From: Castor canadensis
Taxonomy: Eukaryota; Chordata; Mammalia; Rodentia; Castoridae
Direction of reading: 5' to 3'
Assembly: GCF_047511655.1 (NCBI RefSeq)
Contig: NC_133389.1
Span: 146,656,473 to 146,720,472, forward strand
DNA: 64,000 bases
The notes beneath the pieces were generated by a model. It was not told the origin of the DNA, ran no database searches, and saw nothing but the letters and a program-made list of their open reading frames with translations. Positions 23,240 through 37,856 of the stretch are shown here, piece after piece (position 1 is the stretch's first letter; the number at the start of each line of letters is the position of its first letter). Made by a program: the position numbers and the translations under genes.

Positions 23240-23905
23240 ACTTTTTTTTCCTTTTTTATTGACCTATAACAAAGTGCTCATATTTTAAGTGTACAGTTGG
23301 TAAAATTTAAACATGTATATAGTCTGTGATCATCACCCAGATCAAGAAATGGAATTTTTTGGAGCAACCTAGAACTTTCCTTGTTTTGTTTTCTCCATTC
23401 AATATCCCCAAGGCAACCACCATTTTGACTTCTATCACCACAGTCTCCTGTTGTCTGTTTTTAAATTTCATATCTGTGGAATTTTATAATATGTCATCTT
23501 TTTTTGTGTATTTTACTCTTTTTGTCTGTGAAATTCATCCATGCTGTTGCAGTAATTGATTTTTTCTTCATTCCTGAGCTACAACTCAATGCAATAATAT
23601 AATCACAATCTCCTTATTCCACTGTACATGGACATTTCTTTCTCTCTAATTTTATTAATAAAATGCTATGGAAATTCTTGAATGTGTGTTTTGGTGATGT
23701 AAACACTCATTTTTGTTGGCTATACACTCAAAAATGAAACTATTAGTCATATAGCTATGCATGTCTGGCTTAGGTCCAGACATGGACCAAGCATTTTCTT
23801 AAAGTGGTTATATCAGTTTACACTCTTAACAGCAAAGAGAGATGCCAACTGTTGATGTCATTGGTCATTTTAAGTTTAGTCACTCTGGTGGAGCTAGGCC
23901 ATGCT
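23240..23905 (-). mobile_element. L1M relic, reverse orientation
   Basis: Collinear blocks of an old L1 in reverse: 'ttttaagtgtacagttggta', 'gtctgtgatcatcacccag', 'ccccaaggcaaccaccattt', 'gtgaaattcatccatgctgt', 'actgtacatggacatttctt' and 'ttggtcattttaagtttagt'. Confidence 0.75.
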
Positions 23906-25671
23906 TTTATAAACTATACCTTGATACTTTAGCATGGATCATAAGCCCTCAGAGGGGAAAGATCAAGAGCTTCCTTCTGGTTTTTAGATGAAGCTGGCAA
24001 TGATGCTACTCCCTGGTCTCTAGTACTAAGAAATCAAGACTCATATGTCTGACCATCTAGTAGGTGAAGAAGTGCAGGCTCCCCAAAGGATAGAGCAGAC
24101 TCTAAGAGTTTGCTCATAAATGTGATTAAAGCAAATGAACTCATTGACAGAAAAATGGGTGAGTGGAGAAGGACTTCCCCTCTTTGATCAGAGCCATCAA
24201 GATCTCCAGCAAAGGACTGAGAAAAGCCTTGTCAGAAACAGGCCACCACTTTTTGAACCCCAGGGGACTCTTCTGGGATCCTTTAAGGAATTACCCCTTT
24301 CATGTAGGAGGTCAGATTTCAAACAATAGCCACCACAGTCCTCGTATTTTGAACACTTTCTACATGCTAGACAAATGATTCATGCTTTATTTATTACAGT
24401 ATTCAGGACTGTTGGGTATAAATAACAGAATCCAACCCATGTTTATTGGTAAATTCATTGAAAGAGCAGTTTTTTATTCTGAGATGGCCCTGCTCTTCAT
24501 GTATGTGTGCTGAAACTTATTCCTTTTTATGTAATAATCATTAGAGTGAATGATAATAGCTAATTATTATTGCTAAACCTCCTTTTAACCACACATAGGA
24601 CTAAAGTTTGTATTTGTGCCATCCCATCCAGCCATTAACCAAATTTTTTCTTTTAAGATACACATGAGGCTAAATTTTTTGCCACAAGACATCCAGGTGA
24701 GAAAGCCACCGTGTCCCATGGTTTTCTCTAAAGCATGTTCATTTTCATCCTTTAATTCAAGAAGAGCTCTCAAACATACATGCCCTATTTGTTAATGTAG
24801 CAAGAATGTTAAATGAGCTTACATACCTATTTTTTCAGCATTTTGTTAAACTTGAGACACCAAAATAGAACATGAGGAGGGGGTACTCCAGATAAGAATA
24901 TAGCAACATGATGGTTTAGCCAACCAAGAAGGAGGATGAAGAAGGTGTTAATGGTGAAGCATAAACTGGATCATTTAATTAAAATCAATAAAACAGTCAG
25001 ACATCCAATAAGACAACAGCTACAACATGATACTGTATTTGATGTCTATAAGGGTGACTAATTCATCAACAAACTTTGTCTAATATACCCTATTTCTGAT
25101 CTTAGGAATATATATATTTTGAAAGATTTCCAATAGAGTAGTTGAAATTTAAATTTTTCCTTAAAACTGGAGAATTTTAATAAATTGTAAAAGTCTTTTA
25201 TGTGGAATAATTCAGTTCTTGAGAATAGTAGATAAATGGAGGTATACTTGAAGAATTAAGGAGAACTAGGTATGTTTTATCACCTATTTGGAACACAATG
25301 TCAGCCATGGTTTGAATGATGAACTCAGTTGACCACTTAATATGAAATTGTTTCTGTAAATTTTTGCACATCCATCTATAAAATGAAATAACTATTACAG
25401 AACCTTAATGGGTAAGGCTCTACATAGCTGGTTTCCAAGTCTTTGACTTTTTCTTATTTCATTAGGTGGATTCTGTCACTGGGGTATTTTTTGGTTAAGT
25501 TATAATTCTCTTTTCTTAAACTCCATTTCCTTTTAATACAAAATATCAGACTTACTATCTATAACACAATATTGCTTAGAATAAAATTGTTGATTCCACA
25601 AGCTAATATTCTTCCCATTATTCAATGTTTATGCAGTTGTTTGTGCTCATTGTTTTATTTTTTGCTCTTAT

Positions 25672-25731
25672 TTTTAGTTTGTGTTGGGAATTGAACCCAG
25701 GGAATTGTGCATGCTAGGCAGGCTGTGCTCA
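25672..25731 (-). mobile_element. ID-type SINE fragment
   Basis: 'gtgttgggaattgaacccag' and 'gtgcatgctaggcaggc' are the reversed ID B-box region. Only about 60 bp remains. Confidence 0.55.
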
Positions 25732-25854
25732 CTTTTATAGTACTTATTTGATTATAATCAAAGACTGGCCTCTGGTTACCCTGTGAATAATCCATAATGG
25801 GGGCTTTGTTCTGCTTTTAGTGTTAATTTTTCTCCACAAACCCTATTTATTTAT

Positions 25855-26755
25855 TATTTATTTTCAATATACTTCATTTCTTAAATAGCTTTAGATTTCT
25901 AGAAAAACTAAGAAAATAGTATAGTGTAGGTTTCTCATACTAACATCTTATATTAGTATAATGTATTAATTATAACTATCAAACTGATATTGAGATGTTA
26001 TTAACTGAATTCTGTATCTTGTTCAGATAACCTTAACATTTACCACTGCCTTTTCACTGTTCCAGGCTCATATCCAGGTTTCTAAAGTATATTTATTTAT
26101 CATGTCTCATCAGCCTCCTCTTGTCTAAGATACCATTTTTCAGACATTTCTTGGTTTTGATGAACTTGGAGGTTTTGAAGAGCATTGGTTAAATATTTTA
26201 TGTAATGAGCCTTGATTGGGATATGTCTGGTGGACTGGGATTATGGATTTGGGGGAAGATTGTCATTTTTATCACATCAGATCAAAGATTACACACTATC
26301 CATACGATTTATGACTATTGACCTTGATTCTTCCTGTATGTGGTAATTTTTGTTCAGCTTTCTTCACTTTATAGTTATTTTTCTCTCCCTCTTACCCTTT
26401 TTCTTTGTTGTACTCTTTAGAAGGACGTCATTATGGGCAGACCATATTTAAGGTCAACACAAATTTAAGGATCTACATAAACTATTTAGAATTTTTCTAT
26501 GCAGGAGATTCATAGCTTTACTTAATTATTCAATCATTTATCAGGGTGGACTTATAGGCATTTATTTTATATTTTATGCTATAATCTGATAGTACTTTAC
26601 TTATGGTGTTACTCAAATTGTTCTGCCTTTGGCTGCTGGAGCTCTTTTAATTAGTTCCTGCATCTTTTTGATGGACTCCTATTTTTTTATATTCTTATTT
26701 ATTTTTCTATTACATTCTTACTTTGTAGCACAAAATGCTGCAGAATCATCTTGTA
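25855..26755 (-). mobile_element. L1 (old L1M/L1ME-type) relic, reverse orientation
   Basis: Long collinear reversed L1 blocks: 'ctagaaaaactaagaaaata', 'catactaacatcttatatta', 'ctgttccaggctcatatcca', 'tcatgtctcatcagcctcct', 'cacatcagatcaaagattac' and 'ttactcaaattgttctgcct'. Non-coding, decayed. Confidence 0.7.
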
Positions 26756-27988
26756 TTTTTTCTAGAATCCGTCACTTCTCTAAGGAGTTGTGCTAATTTT
26801 TGAAATACGATTTTATGTGTTAATTAAGGACAAGTCAAAGTCAACTAGAAGACATTTGTGAATGTACTCAAACAACCATCACCACACCTAAACTGTGTGG
26901 CAGGTTAGGAAAGATATGTCCATATTGCAGCCACAACACTCCTGGCATTCCTGCTTGGTTCTGAGGTTCAGACAGCCTGTTATCTTCATTCCTTCTCAAA
27001 CATTATAATGAGTGATATAACAGACAGGCTAACTGCAGCTGAGAGACAACCAACCTAAACATTTTAGCTCCAAACCATCAGTAGTATTATGTGAGGAAGA
27101 GACTGATAGACCTTGTTTTCAAGCCAGCCAAGCAGCAGGTAAAACTAAGGTGGTATCTTATTGAATCATTAAATGTCATTAATATTTGGGTAAGAGGGCA
27201 GAGATAATAAGACTTATTAAAGCCAAAGGAGGACAATCCTATTTTCAAAGTAAAACAAAGCTGGCATATGAACAATTTACTTAAAAAAAAAAAGAACCAG
27301 AAAGTAATTTTGTATAGATAGGGCTGGCTTCCCACCACACCCCTGTATTTGAAGAGTCCTCTATCATTACCGGTGATAAAGTGCAAGGTTTAAGAGATGA
27401 TGCTATGGTTTCCTAACTGAAACTGGAGTAATAGTAAATTATCACTAATTGGCCAATAGTTCCTTAACCAACAGTTCAGTGCCTTAACTGGTTTTTTGTG
27501 TACTTTTGTTTTGGGAAATTCATCATTTGGGATAGAACTGTGCCCTAGGGACACTGTGTAGCTCCTCTTCATTCTCCTTCACTCCATTTCAAGGAAGAAA
27601 TGTTCTGAAAAAGGCAGCTTCAGAAATTCAGACTCACACTTTACTTTTATTCTCTTTTGGGATTTTATCACTTGAAATTTCTCTTGAATTTACAGGCAAT
27701 GAGGATGGAGGGTAACAACCCACCATTTAGGTAAGCCAGGCTGTCTTCTTTTAGGACTTTACCAATTTTCTGGATCCATCAAAGGGAACTACTCTCTTTT
27801 CATTCAGGGCTCCTCTGTCCTGAGAAGACCTGGCATGGGCCATGTGCTTCAGCTCTGCTTTAAGTATTAGAAAAATATATTTCCTTCTCTATTTTGGCTG
27901 GCTTCCTCTTGAACTAAGATGTGTCATGTCAAGCTACAAGTGTGAGCTTAGGAAGAAACAGGAAACTTCTAAGTCTCTTGTGGTATCT

Positions 27989-28322
27989 TAGTCTGTCTGG
28001 GGCTGTTATTACAAACTATCAGAGACTGGATAGGTATGAAAAATAAAAATTTATTTCTCACAGTAACTGTAGGCTCTGGTAGATTCTGTGTCTGGTTGAG
28101 GGCCAGCTTCTTGGTTCATAGATGGCTGTCTTTTTGCTGTGTCCTCACATGGCAGAAATAAAGGAATTCTCTGGGGTTTCTTTTATAAGGGCACAAATCC
28201 CATTCATGAGAGCTCCAAATTCATAACTAACTCTACATCTTAAAGGTCTTACCTCCAAACACTACCATTTAGGAATTAAGTGTCAATTTATGAATTTTGG
28301 GGATACAGATTCAGTCTAAAGT
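27989..28322 (-). mobile_element. MaLR (MLT1/MST-type) LTR relic
   Basis: Reversed MaLR blocks: 'cttagtctgtctggggctgt', 'tatcagagactggatagg', 'aatttatttctcacagtaac', 'tgtgtcctcacatggcaga', 'tcttacctccaaacacta' and 'tggggatacagattcagtct'. Confidence 0.8.
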
Positions 28323-29718
28323 ATTTGGTTTCTTTAGACTAAATTCTACTTACTGAAGAAGATTCCCTGCATATAGCTTAATCTAATTGTAAAAAGACTG
28401 CACTGGACATTGAGACAAAAAGGTTTTAATAATAAAAAGCAGGTCTGTACTTGGCCTTGAACTAAGGAATTTAATTTGGGGTCAGGACATGGGCAGGGAG
28501 AGATATATGTTGCTTGGGGTCCGTATTCCAATGTCAACTGAATACAACCTAGATATGAATTATTATACTGCCCAAGTATTTTGTGTAGTCAGAAATGGTA
28601 TTTTATAACATTGTTATAAATTGTGAAAGAAATAAATATGATTCCAGTGATTTTTGGAAAGTTATTAGTATTTCATTTCTAAATAAAAAACTTGACTGAA
28701 CATCTTTGGGAATATCTGTTTGATATGAGGATTTATAAATAATCAGGCAAATGAAGTGGAACTCCTCAGATTCAATATAAACATGGCTTCATCAGCTATC
28801 CTTATTTCAATTTGTTCTTATGATTCCAAAGCTTTGTTTCCAAACAGAATAATATTGAGATGTCTACTTAGAAAGAAAAAAAGTCACTAACAGGTAAGCA
28901 TTTTTGAGCAAGAAAACTAAGAAAATATGAAGAGAAAATCTTTATTCCTTGAAGAGTTTAGAGGTTTTCTGGTTTAAGGATGAAATTTTAAAAAAAGAAG
29001 AAAAAGAACAGCATAAAAGACTTCCTGGAGTGGCTGGCGATGGGAATTATGGTTTATTATCCATTCACTAATTAAGTGCATTTAAATTTTACATTAAAAG
29101 AACATTATGAATGCGGATAAATTCATCAGAATAAAAGCGTAGTGAAGTCATGGGGTATAAGGAATGTTATGACACAGAAACACTGTCAATGCCAGGAATG
29201 CAGTGTCTTGCTTTTCCCCTTCAATGATGTCAAACTTAATCTTTTGTTTTAACTGCTCTCATGTCACATATGAAGTTGGTTTCCATTCTAAAATATCAAA
29301 GAGTTTAAGGATATATCTGTTCCAAGAACTCTTAACAGGGATCCTCTTAACTCAAATGAATTAATACAAGTTGGTTTTCAGAAAGATACCGGTAAATACA
29401 TCACTTTCAAGTATATCCTTCAGTGACTGACTGCCTTCATAGCATATGCTCACTTTTTCTTTAAGAGATGGACTACCCCCATAGTACATGTTCACTTTTC
29501 TCTTTCCCTCATCTTATTAACCCCATGTCTTACTAGCATTTTATTTACTTTTTGGTCAATTTACTTACACCACTAGTCAACCAAGTATAAAAGATAACAT
29601 TCTTAAGTCAAGGGTTCTAAACTTATGACCCGAGAGGCAAAATCAACTTATAGACATGATTGATTTGATTCACCCAATATTTTTTAAAATTTGGAAATAA
29701 AAAAATTGGATTTCTATC

Positions 29719-29857
29719 TAGGTGTGATGGTACTTGCCTATAATCCTAGCACTAGGGAAGCGGAGGCAGGGTGATCAAGAGCCCAGGGCAGCCTGGGCTA
29801 CATAACAAGTTCCAGAGCAGACTAAGCTGCATAGTAAAATCCTGTCTTAAAAAACTA
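29719..29857 (+). mobile_element. B1-like SINE
   Basis: 'ggtgtgatggtacttgccta', 'taatcctagcactagggaag', 'cagcctgggctacataacaa', 'aaatcctgtcttaaaaaac': a forward B1-type monomer with an A-rich end. Confidence 0.85.
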
Positions 29858-30279
29858 AACTGAGCAAAAATAACAATAGATTTCTGGGTCTCTCTTGATA
29901 AACTAGTAAATCTTTCACTACGGGCTAGGATCTGCTGGAGCAAAATATTTTAAAGGTCTGTCACTCTCTTTGCTTACACCTAGCCAGTTTCCCTAATTAA
30001 GTACTACATTCCTGTAGGAATGTGAATAAGTGACCTCAGGATTAAACTGATACAGGTGGTAGTGGTGTCAGTGTTACATGGTGTTCTATATATGTTTATG
30101 AATTAAGCATTCAGCCAAGATGATTTAACAAATAATCTCAACCCATATTCAGCAGGGATAAATAAAATAGCTTCCTGATTATAAATATAGTGAAAATAGA
30201 ACTTCTTGTATCTATAGAGTGGCAAACTAATCCTAGACCTTTAGCTCTACTTTTGTACTCCTTCCTGGTTTTTCTTCCC

Positions 30280-33200
30280 CCGAAGTATGACAAAAAGGTC
30301 ATAATTTATTTTTTAAAAGAAGGTTTATTTTGGATTAAGTGATTTCATGATGTAACATGGTTTTAAACAAAAATAGAGATCAGTATGAAAATAAAACAAA
30401 TTGTACACATTAAAATATCTTTCCCTCAAAGCATTTCATAATCATAAAAAATACAACACAACAGTCAGGGGGGTCAGGTGAGGATAGGAATACAGACTTC
30501 CCAGAAAATGAACAACTAGTCCATGATTCAAAGTCCTAGCCTTTGTATAATACCATCCATGAACCATTTCTAGGATATCGACAATCTGCTTATTTGCTTT
30601 GATTAAAAAAAATTTAAATGTAAGTGAAGTGAGAGCTGTATAATCTTAATTCTAATAGCAAATATCTCCTGTACTATTCTCTATTAAAAGTCACATTGAA
30701 TAAATATGAAGCTTAAATTAAAATAACAAAAATAGAAATATTGTTATGAAGTGATACATGGTGTAGTGGATATAATGAGGGTGTTGGTGAAGAGAGCTGG
30801 AAAGGCTTAAAAAAATACACCACCTATGCTCTACTGAAATCTTAGAAATAAATGCTTTTTTACAGAGCCTTGATATTAAAAAGTAAGCATTATTATAAAA
30901 TTAGATTAATACTTTCAGTAAGAGGCAAGAGAGATGCATGTATTTTTATTCATTTATTTTGGAATGCCTGCATCCCTGTTATAAAAACATGTAATCTTAT
31001 GCACTTCCCAACATATTAACAGCCCTAAATTTTACTTAAGATATCATATAAAGAAAAATAGGCTGTAATTACATCTTTTAGAGCATTAGGGTCCTAAGAG
31101 AATATTCAGTTCTGTGTGTTTCCTGGTTAATTCTTCCAAGATATCTCTTGAACATTTATCCATCCTTTTTTTACAGAAGGTGCTAGCAACCAGAAATTTA
31201 CTGATGGGTCCTTGCTTGCATTAGTAATAGCTGATTCAGTTTGAATCACACGACATGCCTGTCAACACTCCTCAGGGTTGTAATATCTTAAAAGAAAATT
31301 GGATGGAAAGATATCACCTGCCCAAGGCCACTAGACACAAAAATCATGTCTATAAATTTGATTTAACTATGTTCCCCAGAAACCATACAACTAGAGTCAT
31401 CCTCTTCTCTTGAACAGTTCAACGTGAAAGCCAAATAAAGTACCCTGAAGATAAAATTTAGCAAGTGCATTTCCTGTTCTGATTAACTTTTTGAATTGGA
31501 AACACTGATTAGGTCTCCATTTGCAATTCAGTAACCTCATTCTATAAGGATTTTGCTTTCTAGATTAACAGGGAACATTTAAGTTACCATTAGACACATG
31601 AAGATGACTCAGAAACTAATGTCAAAGAATGTCTGCTAAGAGGCAAATTAAACAATGAAGTAAAAGCACCCTTTCTTTTATTTCATACATGGTATTCAAT
31701 AGTAATAACAACTCTCAAGTAAAAAAAAAAATCCGCAGCATAATTTAGTGCAAAATTGTCAAATTTCCTGCTTAAGCTATAGTTAGTTTTAATACTTTGG
31801 GGCTAACTTCCATTTTGCAAGGTAGAAAATATTAACCTAGTAAACATAAAATGATAGTATTTCCCAACAGGAAGATTGCTAAGCAGTACCTTCATGAAGC
31901 ATCAAGGTAATCATCTCAAAGAAACCAAATGAGTACATTCCTAGCCCCATCAGCATGCTCTAAAACCATCTTTCCATCTTGGTTAAAGTTCCCTTTGCTA
32001 CTCTTCCATCTTCACCATCCTCTCACTCCTGACCAATTGCTCCGATGTGGGCAGCACACACACATTCATTATATCCTTTGTACCCGCTCCTTGGAATGCA
32101 GTTATCACTGCTGATTCTTGACAGCTGGTCAATAATTCACATTATATTCTCAGGGGCGGCACAACTGCTGGGCTCCTCTTTTCAACTTTTTTATTTTTAT
32201 CATACTTTTAGTGGAAAGCAGTTGGCCTTAAGCCACAATTCAGAAAACTTTAATGTCTGGCATTCCTTTGCTTCCATGCAGGACAAATTATGTGGAAAAC
32301 ATAATTGAAGTATAAAAGAAATAAGCTTCATAAAATTAGAATATGGTTCTAAGTGACATTTTTAATCATTTAAACTCAAGTCTCATGGACATAAGATGCC
32401 TAGAATCTAGTGTTGTCACTCATCAACTAAATCAAAAAACAGACAAAATGAAGGAAGAGGGCCTGAAACTTAAGACTTGGCTTAGAGATTAGTCTGTTTT
32501 CTTCATATGCATGTTTTTCATTATGCAGGGTTAGTGATACCTTTTAATGATGGCATGGCATCATATCCCCTGCCTCTCAAGTTTCTTGAATAAGGTTAAA
32601 TTGGGCAGACTTCTAGACTCTTCATTATAAGATATTTGCCTTGTTAGATGTGGCCAACACATAAATAAAAATTGTAAAAAAAAAAAAAGAGAAAAAACCC
32701 ATTTGCACAAATGTGAGGAAGACAAAGAAAGAGAGAAGCCACAGTGGTCCCTTTGTTCCTATCGCTGGACTTCAACTATCAGGGCTTTCAAGATCCACCC
32801 TTATTAAAAAATTGAAAACTAAAATGAGGCTTCTCTGGTGCTTTTTTTCATGCTCTTGCTTCCACACGATACTTAAGAAAACTAAACTGTTATAGTATAT
32901 AAATCCACCAAAAGCAATCAAATTTTGCCTCCTGTTATACATTTCTCATGACAAGTAATGAAAAGCAAACATTAAGTCAATGTGCAGTTTTTTCCATGAA
33001 TACTACTCCTTTTTCATGGACTTTTTAAGAGGGTGTCATATTTGAAGTGTGTTTACTTAAGAAAGTGAGAGTCTGGGTAGACAAAGCATCTTTCCAAACT
33101 GACTGGAGGTGGAATATACTGATACCGACGTTAGTCACCATATTTGTTGAGATGAAACCCAGAATGGTGACTATGAAGTACTAAAATCGATTCCATGAGC

Positions 33201-36200
33201 CAGCCATGAAAATCAGCCCAACCCAGGCAGGACTTGATAACTCTTCCCAACAAGAATTCTTCTTTTGAAGGATCAAAAGAAGTGATGTAATCGAAACCAT
33301 TATAAAACTAAAGCAGCGTGCAGACATATTTTACTTGTACCATCAGTGGATGGCACTTTTACCATTTGAATTGTTATGCAAGTGATGGTTAAGATCTTAG
33401 CCCCTTACTTCCATGAGACTTGAGTTTAATCAGAACATCACTTGCAACCATAAATTTTTAGCTCAATTGTGTTTTCCATATTTTATTTATTACAGGATTT
33501 CTACTAAATTATAGACTCAACATATGCTAGAAAATTGTGACTGCACTTCTCTAACTTGAACCCATTCATTTTGTGCACAAGAAAAATGTTTTGATGACAT
33601 AAGTGGTTTGAGCTCAGGAAATGGGTGTTTTTATACTGAGAACCAAAGGTACATTGCAGTACAGATGAAGGGGAGAAGAGGGGAAACACCAGATTTAATT
33701 TTCATATTTCTTTGATCATTTGAAGATCATTGAGTTGCTCCTTTACACTGCAGCTCCCCACCTACACACTTCAAACCATCATTGTGTAAATGCATCATGG
33801 GAATCCACATTTGACCATTATTGACAAACTATTACCAGCTGTTAGTTACCAACAGAAACAGCATTTATGTGATTTATTTTAGTTATACTATCTCCTATAT
33901 ATTAAGTGGTAATTCAGCCTCCCAGACAGAGAGGCTGTTTTATCTTCATTCCCTGATTGTAGAACTTAAAAAAATATTTAAGACATTTTTTGAACCTTGG
34001 AGTGTCTTCCCTACTTGACTGTGAGCTTCTAGGGTCAGATTCAGAATCTTGTTTCTCCTCCATCACCACAGTGACTGACACAGAGGGTATGTCAATAGTG
34101 TGCTTTTTCTCTTAACCAAGATGTTCTGCCTACATATGTGGTATATCATGGCTACCTTTTATACAATAAGGTCCATCACTTACCACTTATGAATTTCTTA
34201 AAGAGAATAAGACCAAAGAGCCAAGTTATTTGGATTTACAGTCCAGAAGAAAACATTTATGAATATTCCTAATTGCAGAGTATATTTATGTTTAATTTAT
34301 TCCGTGGAAGTGCTATTTTAATATTTTACATAGTTATTGGTCGCTTTTGTTTTACTAAGAAGAATAATAGGTTATCATGTTTTTCTGATATGCTAAGTAC
34401 ATCTTTGATAATTCCCAACACTGAGAACAGTGCCAGCTAGAACATTCTAGTAGAAATTAAGAATGTCTGCATACATTAAAGAAACTGTTATTTAAGAAGG
34501 TGGATTCCTTAACAAAGAAATATATTTGCTAAAAGTAATTCAAGAGATACATTTTATTCCAAATCTCTTTTACCTAGCAATATGGCATGTGGAAACAAAG
34601 TGTCTCAAACCAAAATGAAAACTAACAAAGTTTATGAATGTATTTTTGAAAGAAATGCAACCTTCTAGACATCATGTTTAGAGAATGCTATCTTTCACAC
34701 ATCAAAATGTGATTTTAAAAAGTACATTAGCATGTTATACTATTTTTCCTTATAATGAAAAAATACAAACAAGTAAAAATAGTTTGCAAAATTAAATATA
34801 TACTTGTATTCATGATCAATAAGTACAAACTAATATTTCCAGTTAGAGTTCTTTTATCCTTTCCATTTTTTTTCCGGCCCAATTATAAACAGATAAATAT
34901 TCCCTTTCACCTAAACATTCCCCACACATAGTACCTGCCTTTAGTGCAGGAAGGCAACACGAATAGAATTCCTCTTGAGGGTCTCCATAGTAAACACGCC
35001 TTAACCAACAGGAGAGCAATCAGTTCTTACAAAATACCTATTAAGACTGGGCCTATGACCTCTATAAAATATTAAGATTGCCAACATTTCCTGATAGGAA
35101 TTCCATGGCTACTTATAAATATGATTCTGAAAGAAATGTTCTGACAATGCTGTAAACCCATAGGCTGGCAAACTAAATGTTAATCCAATACTTTTATCAC
35201 CCTCAACTTCACTTCACGATATTGTGCGTCTGACTAGTTATGGCCACAAATCAAGGAGTCAACAATGGGGTGGAATAATCCCCAATGCAATTAAAATGAA
35301 GGATACCCTGTCATAAAATTAAGCAGAAATAAGATTAGTGATATCATGCATTTTTTTAAATGTCATAGAAAAATTTTTCTTAATATTAATAAGAAAATTA
35401 TGTATCAGTGAAAATGTAGGTTTAGAAATATAGTACTGAGTGTTTCAATTTATGATCTCTTCACTGATAAGGGAAAATGGAATTATTACTAAAGAGAGCT
35501 GATCTCTTGAGTGTTGCTGATGGTTCCCTAACTGAGCTTAGTGTTTAATGATGCTGTACAAATAAAAAGCAGTGGGGGAATACGAAATATCTGTAATAAA
35601 TGCCATCCTGTAAAGTATTTGATGGATAGAAGAGAGTCTAATGCATTTTAAATAAATGCATATCATACTATCACATATAGTGAGTCTTAAAAAATTATTA
35701 CTTAGATGCACAGTCCTTGTAGTGGTTGACATGGCACTGTGAAGGAAGATTGATTTGGAAGCTACTTTCTACTGCTCTTGTCAAGTGATGGAGTTGCTGT
35801 TAGTCATATTGTAATATCCCTTCAACTTTGGTACATTCAGTGCAAAATATTTCGGGGAATTTTAACCTTTATAAAAATAAAAGGCCCTTTTGTTCCCTTG
35901 AGAATGCTTAAAAGGATACATACTAGCATGATGCCCGAGTAAGCACAGAACATATAAATGGAAAGGTGACACACAGAGTATGATAGGTAGGTTCTTATAT
36001 ACATCTTAAAGAACATAAATATAATGAGCTTATAAAAAATAAACAGAACTCACTGTGTACATTTTCCTGATATGCTGTGATTAATTGTTAGTTATTTTAA
36101 AGTGTTTTCATGCATTATAAAGCATAAAATCTGCCATTAGTAATTCACTGAATAACAGCTTGTCTTCAGATGCACTTACACACATATCACTTGCATACAC

Positions 36201-36802
36201 ATTGTCACAGACCACCTTATTGCAAATCTTAAGTTACCTCATATTGACTTGGTTCATTTTCACTCATGTCTCACGAAAGCTGGAAGCTATAGTGCACACC
36301 ATGCAGGCACTGATATGCAAGAAATGAATATTGTTGTAACTCTGGGCTTAAATGAATGTACTTTCAGGAAATATATTTGTTTTCATTATAATATTTAACT
36401 TGCACTAATTTGGAGATTGGGCCAAGTGCTGCCAGTTTGGCTTGAACCATCTTCAAGGGAAAGTTTCAAGATTTTCTTGAGTCCCTAAAAATTAACACAG
36501 ACCTGGTCATGTGCAGGTTCATCTTTGTCTTGGAACATAACAAATGGAAAAAGTTTGGCAGTCAAGAACTGTTGATTGAAAGACTGTTGGGTTGTTCCCT
36601 GGGCATCAAGCTCACACAAATCCTTCCAAGAGGACTCGTTGCCACTCCCCAAATGTGAGAGCATGTGTTCCTGGAGAATAATAGCACTCAGCTTTACTCT
36701 AAAGGAAGTCTAATCTTGAGACTCCCAGCGTTCAGTCATTTTTCTGGAGGCCAGCTTCTGAAATTGCCTGTCCATAAAAGAGCTGGACATTGTGCTTCCA
36801 GG
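30280..36802 (-). other. HECW2: Probable HECW2 3' untranslated region
   Basis: The 6.5 kb downstream of the HECW2 stop codon shows no rodent SINE, in contrast with the dense SINEs further left, and only a short L2-like piece near 34.0 kb. On the minus strand there are several AATAAA hexamers; a pair at 30,305-30,310 and 30,324-30,329 followed by T-rich sequence is a plausible distal poly(A) site, with earlier ones near 33,482 and 34,296. HECW2 transcripts are known to carry a long 3' UTR. The exact end is inference; alternative polyadenylation at the internal hexamers is possible. Confidence 0.45.
34010..34105 (+). mobile_element. L2 LINE 3'-end fragment
   Basis: 'cttgactgtgagcttctagg' and 'catcaccacagtgactgaca' resemble the L2 3' end. 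It lies antisense within the probable HECW2 3' UTR. Confidence 0.5.
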
Positions 36803-37045
<243 letters not shown>

Positions 37046-37856
37046 TCAAATCCATTTGTTGCCAATTTTCATACTCCTGTAGGAAAAACTGAAACATTTT
37101 GACTTAAAAAATTCAGAAATGAATTTCTCTAAGTGAAGCAGGACATTTAAGAAACTTCCTTTTATTTTTACAATCACTCAAAAGCTGTATTACATGTATA
37201 TTGCTATTTGTTAAGTTGTGTAAGAATTTCAAAGACAAGTTTAGATTTGCTTGCTTCCTTTTTGATGTTATACTTTTTAAAAGACTGATACAGGCCTTGA
37301 AAAGTGATGCATTTCAGCAAAGACATTGCCTGGCTGTCTCTCAGATAATCTGTGGCTTAGCATTTTTTTTTTTTTTTCATTTTCCTGGGCAGGGAAGAGC
37401 ACCAAATGTCTCTGAAGACCTGCCTCCTGGCTCAGAGTCTTGGGAAAGTCCCTGGCTGGTCTTTTCTGTCCAACTCAGTAGACTATTGTTACTTCTTCAA
37501 ATCCTGTGCCATAATCTATCTTCTCCCCATTCACAATGCAGAAAAATGGCCATTTAAATCACTATTACATTACGTATTCTTTTTTAGAAATAACTCCCCT
37601 TTTGTCAAGGTAGGAAAAAAAATGTTTTCCTGTTATTTGCACCTGAATCACAATAAAAAATAGTCTCCAAATAGTACATTTTATCAAGAAGCAAATCTGT
37701 ACTTTTGACACAGAATGGGAAGTGCTGTATTCTGACTACACAACAGTTATTTTCTGGGGCTAAATAACTTTGGCTTTAAAAATGTTCCTGAATTAATATG
37801 ACATTTAGGAGCTAGGATTATTAACAGGCTATTTCTACAAAGTAGCCTGTTGAAAT

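Larger units (their letters stand above)
9721..30279. other. Intergenic region between STK17B and HECW2
   Basis: About 20 kb without a recognisable exon. Open frames are short and mostly overlap repeats. Recognisable content is listed separately: SINEs at 10.2-11.0, 16.1, 18.2, 22.4, 23.0, 25.7 and 29.7 kb; MaLR LTRs at 12.2 and 28.0 kb; L1M relics at 16.6, 23.3 and 25.9 kb; hAT relics at 13.7 and 17.9 kb; MIR/L2 pieces at 14.7, 15.8, 21.5, 22.0 and 22.8 kb. The stretches 11.1-12.2, 15.0-15.8, 18.7-21.5, 23.9-25.6, 26.8-28.0 and 28.3-29.7 kb look like unique or too-decayed sequence. Confidence 0.6.
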
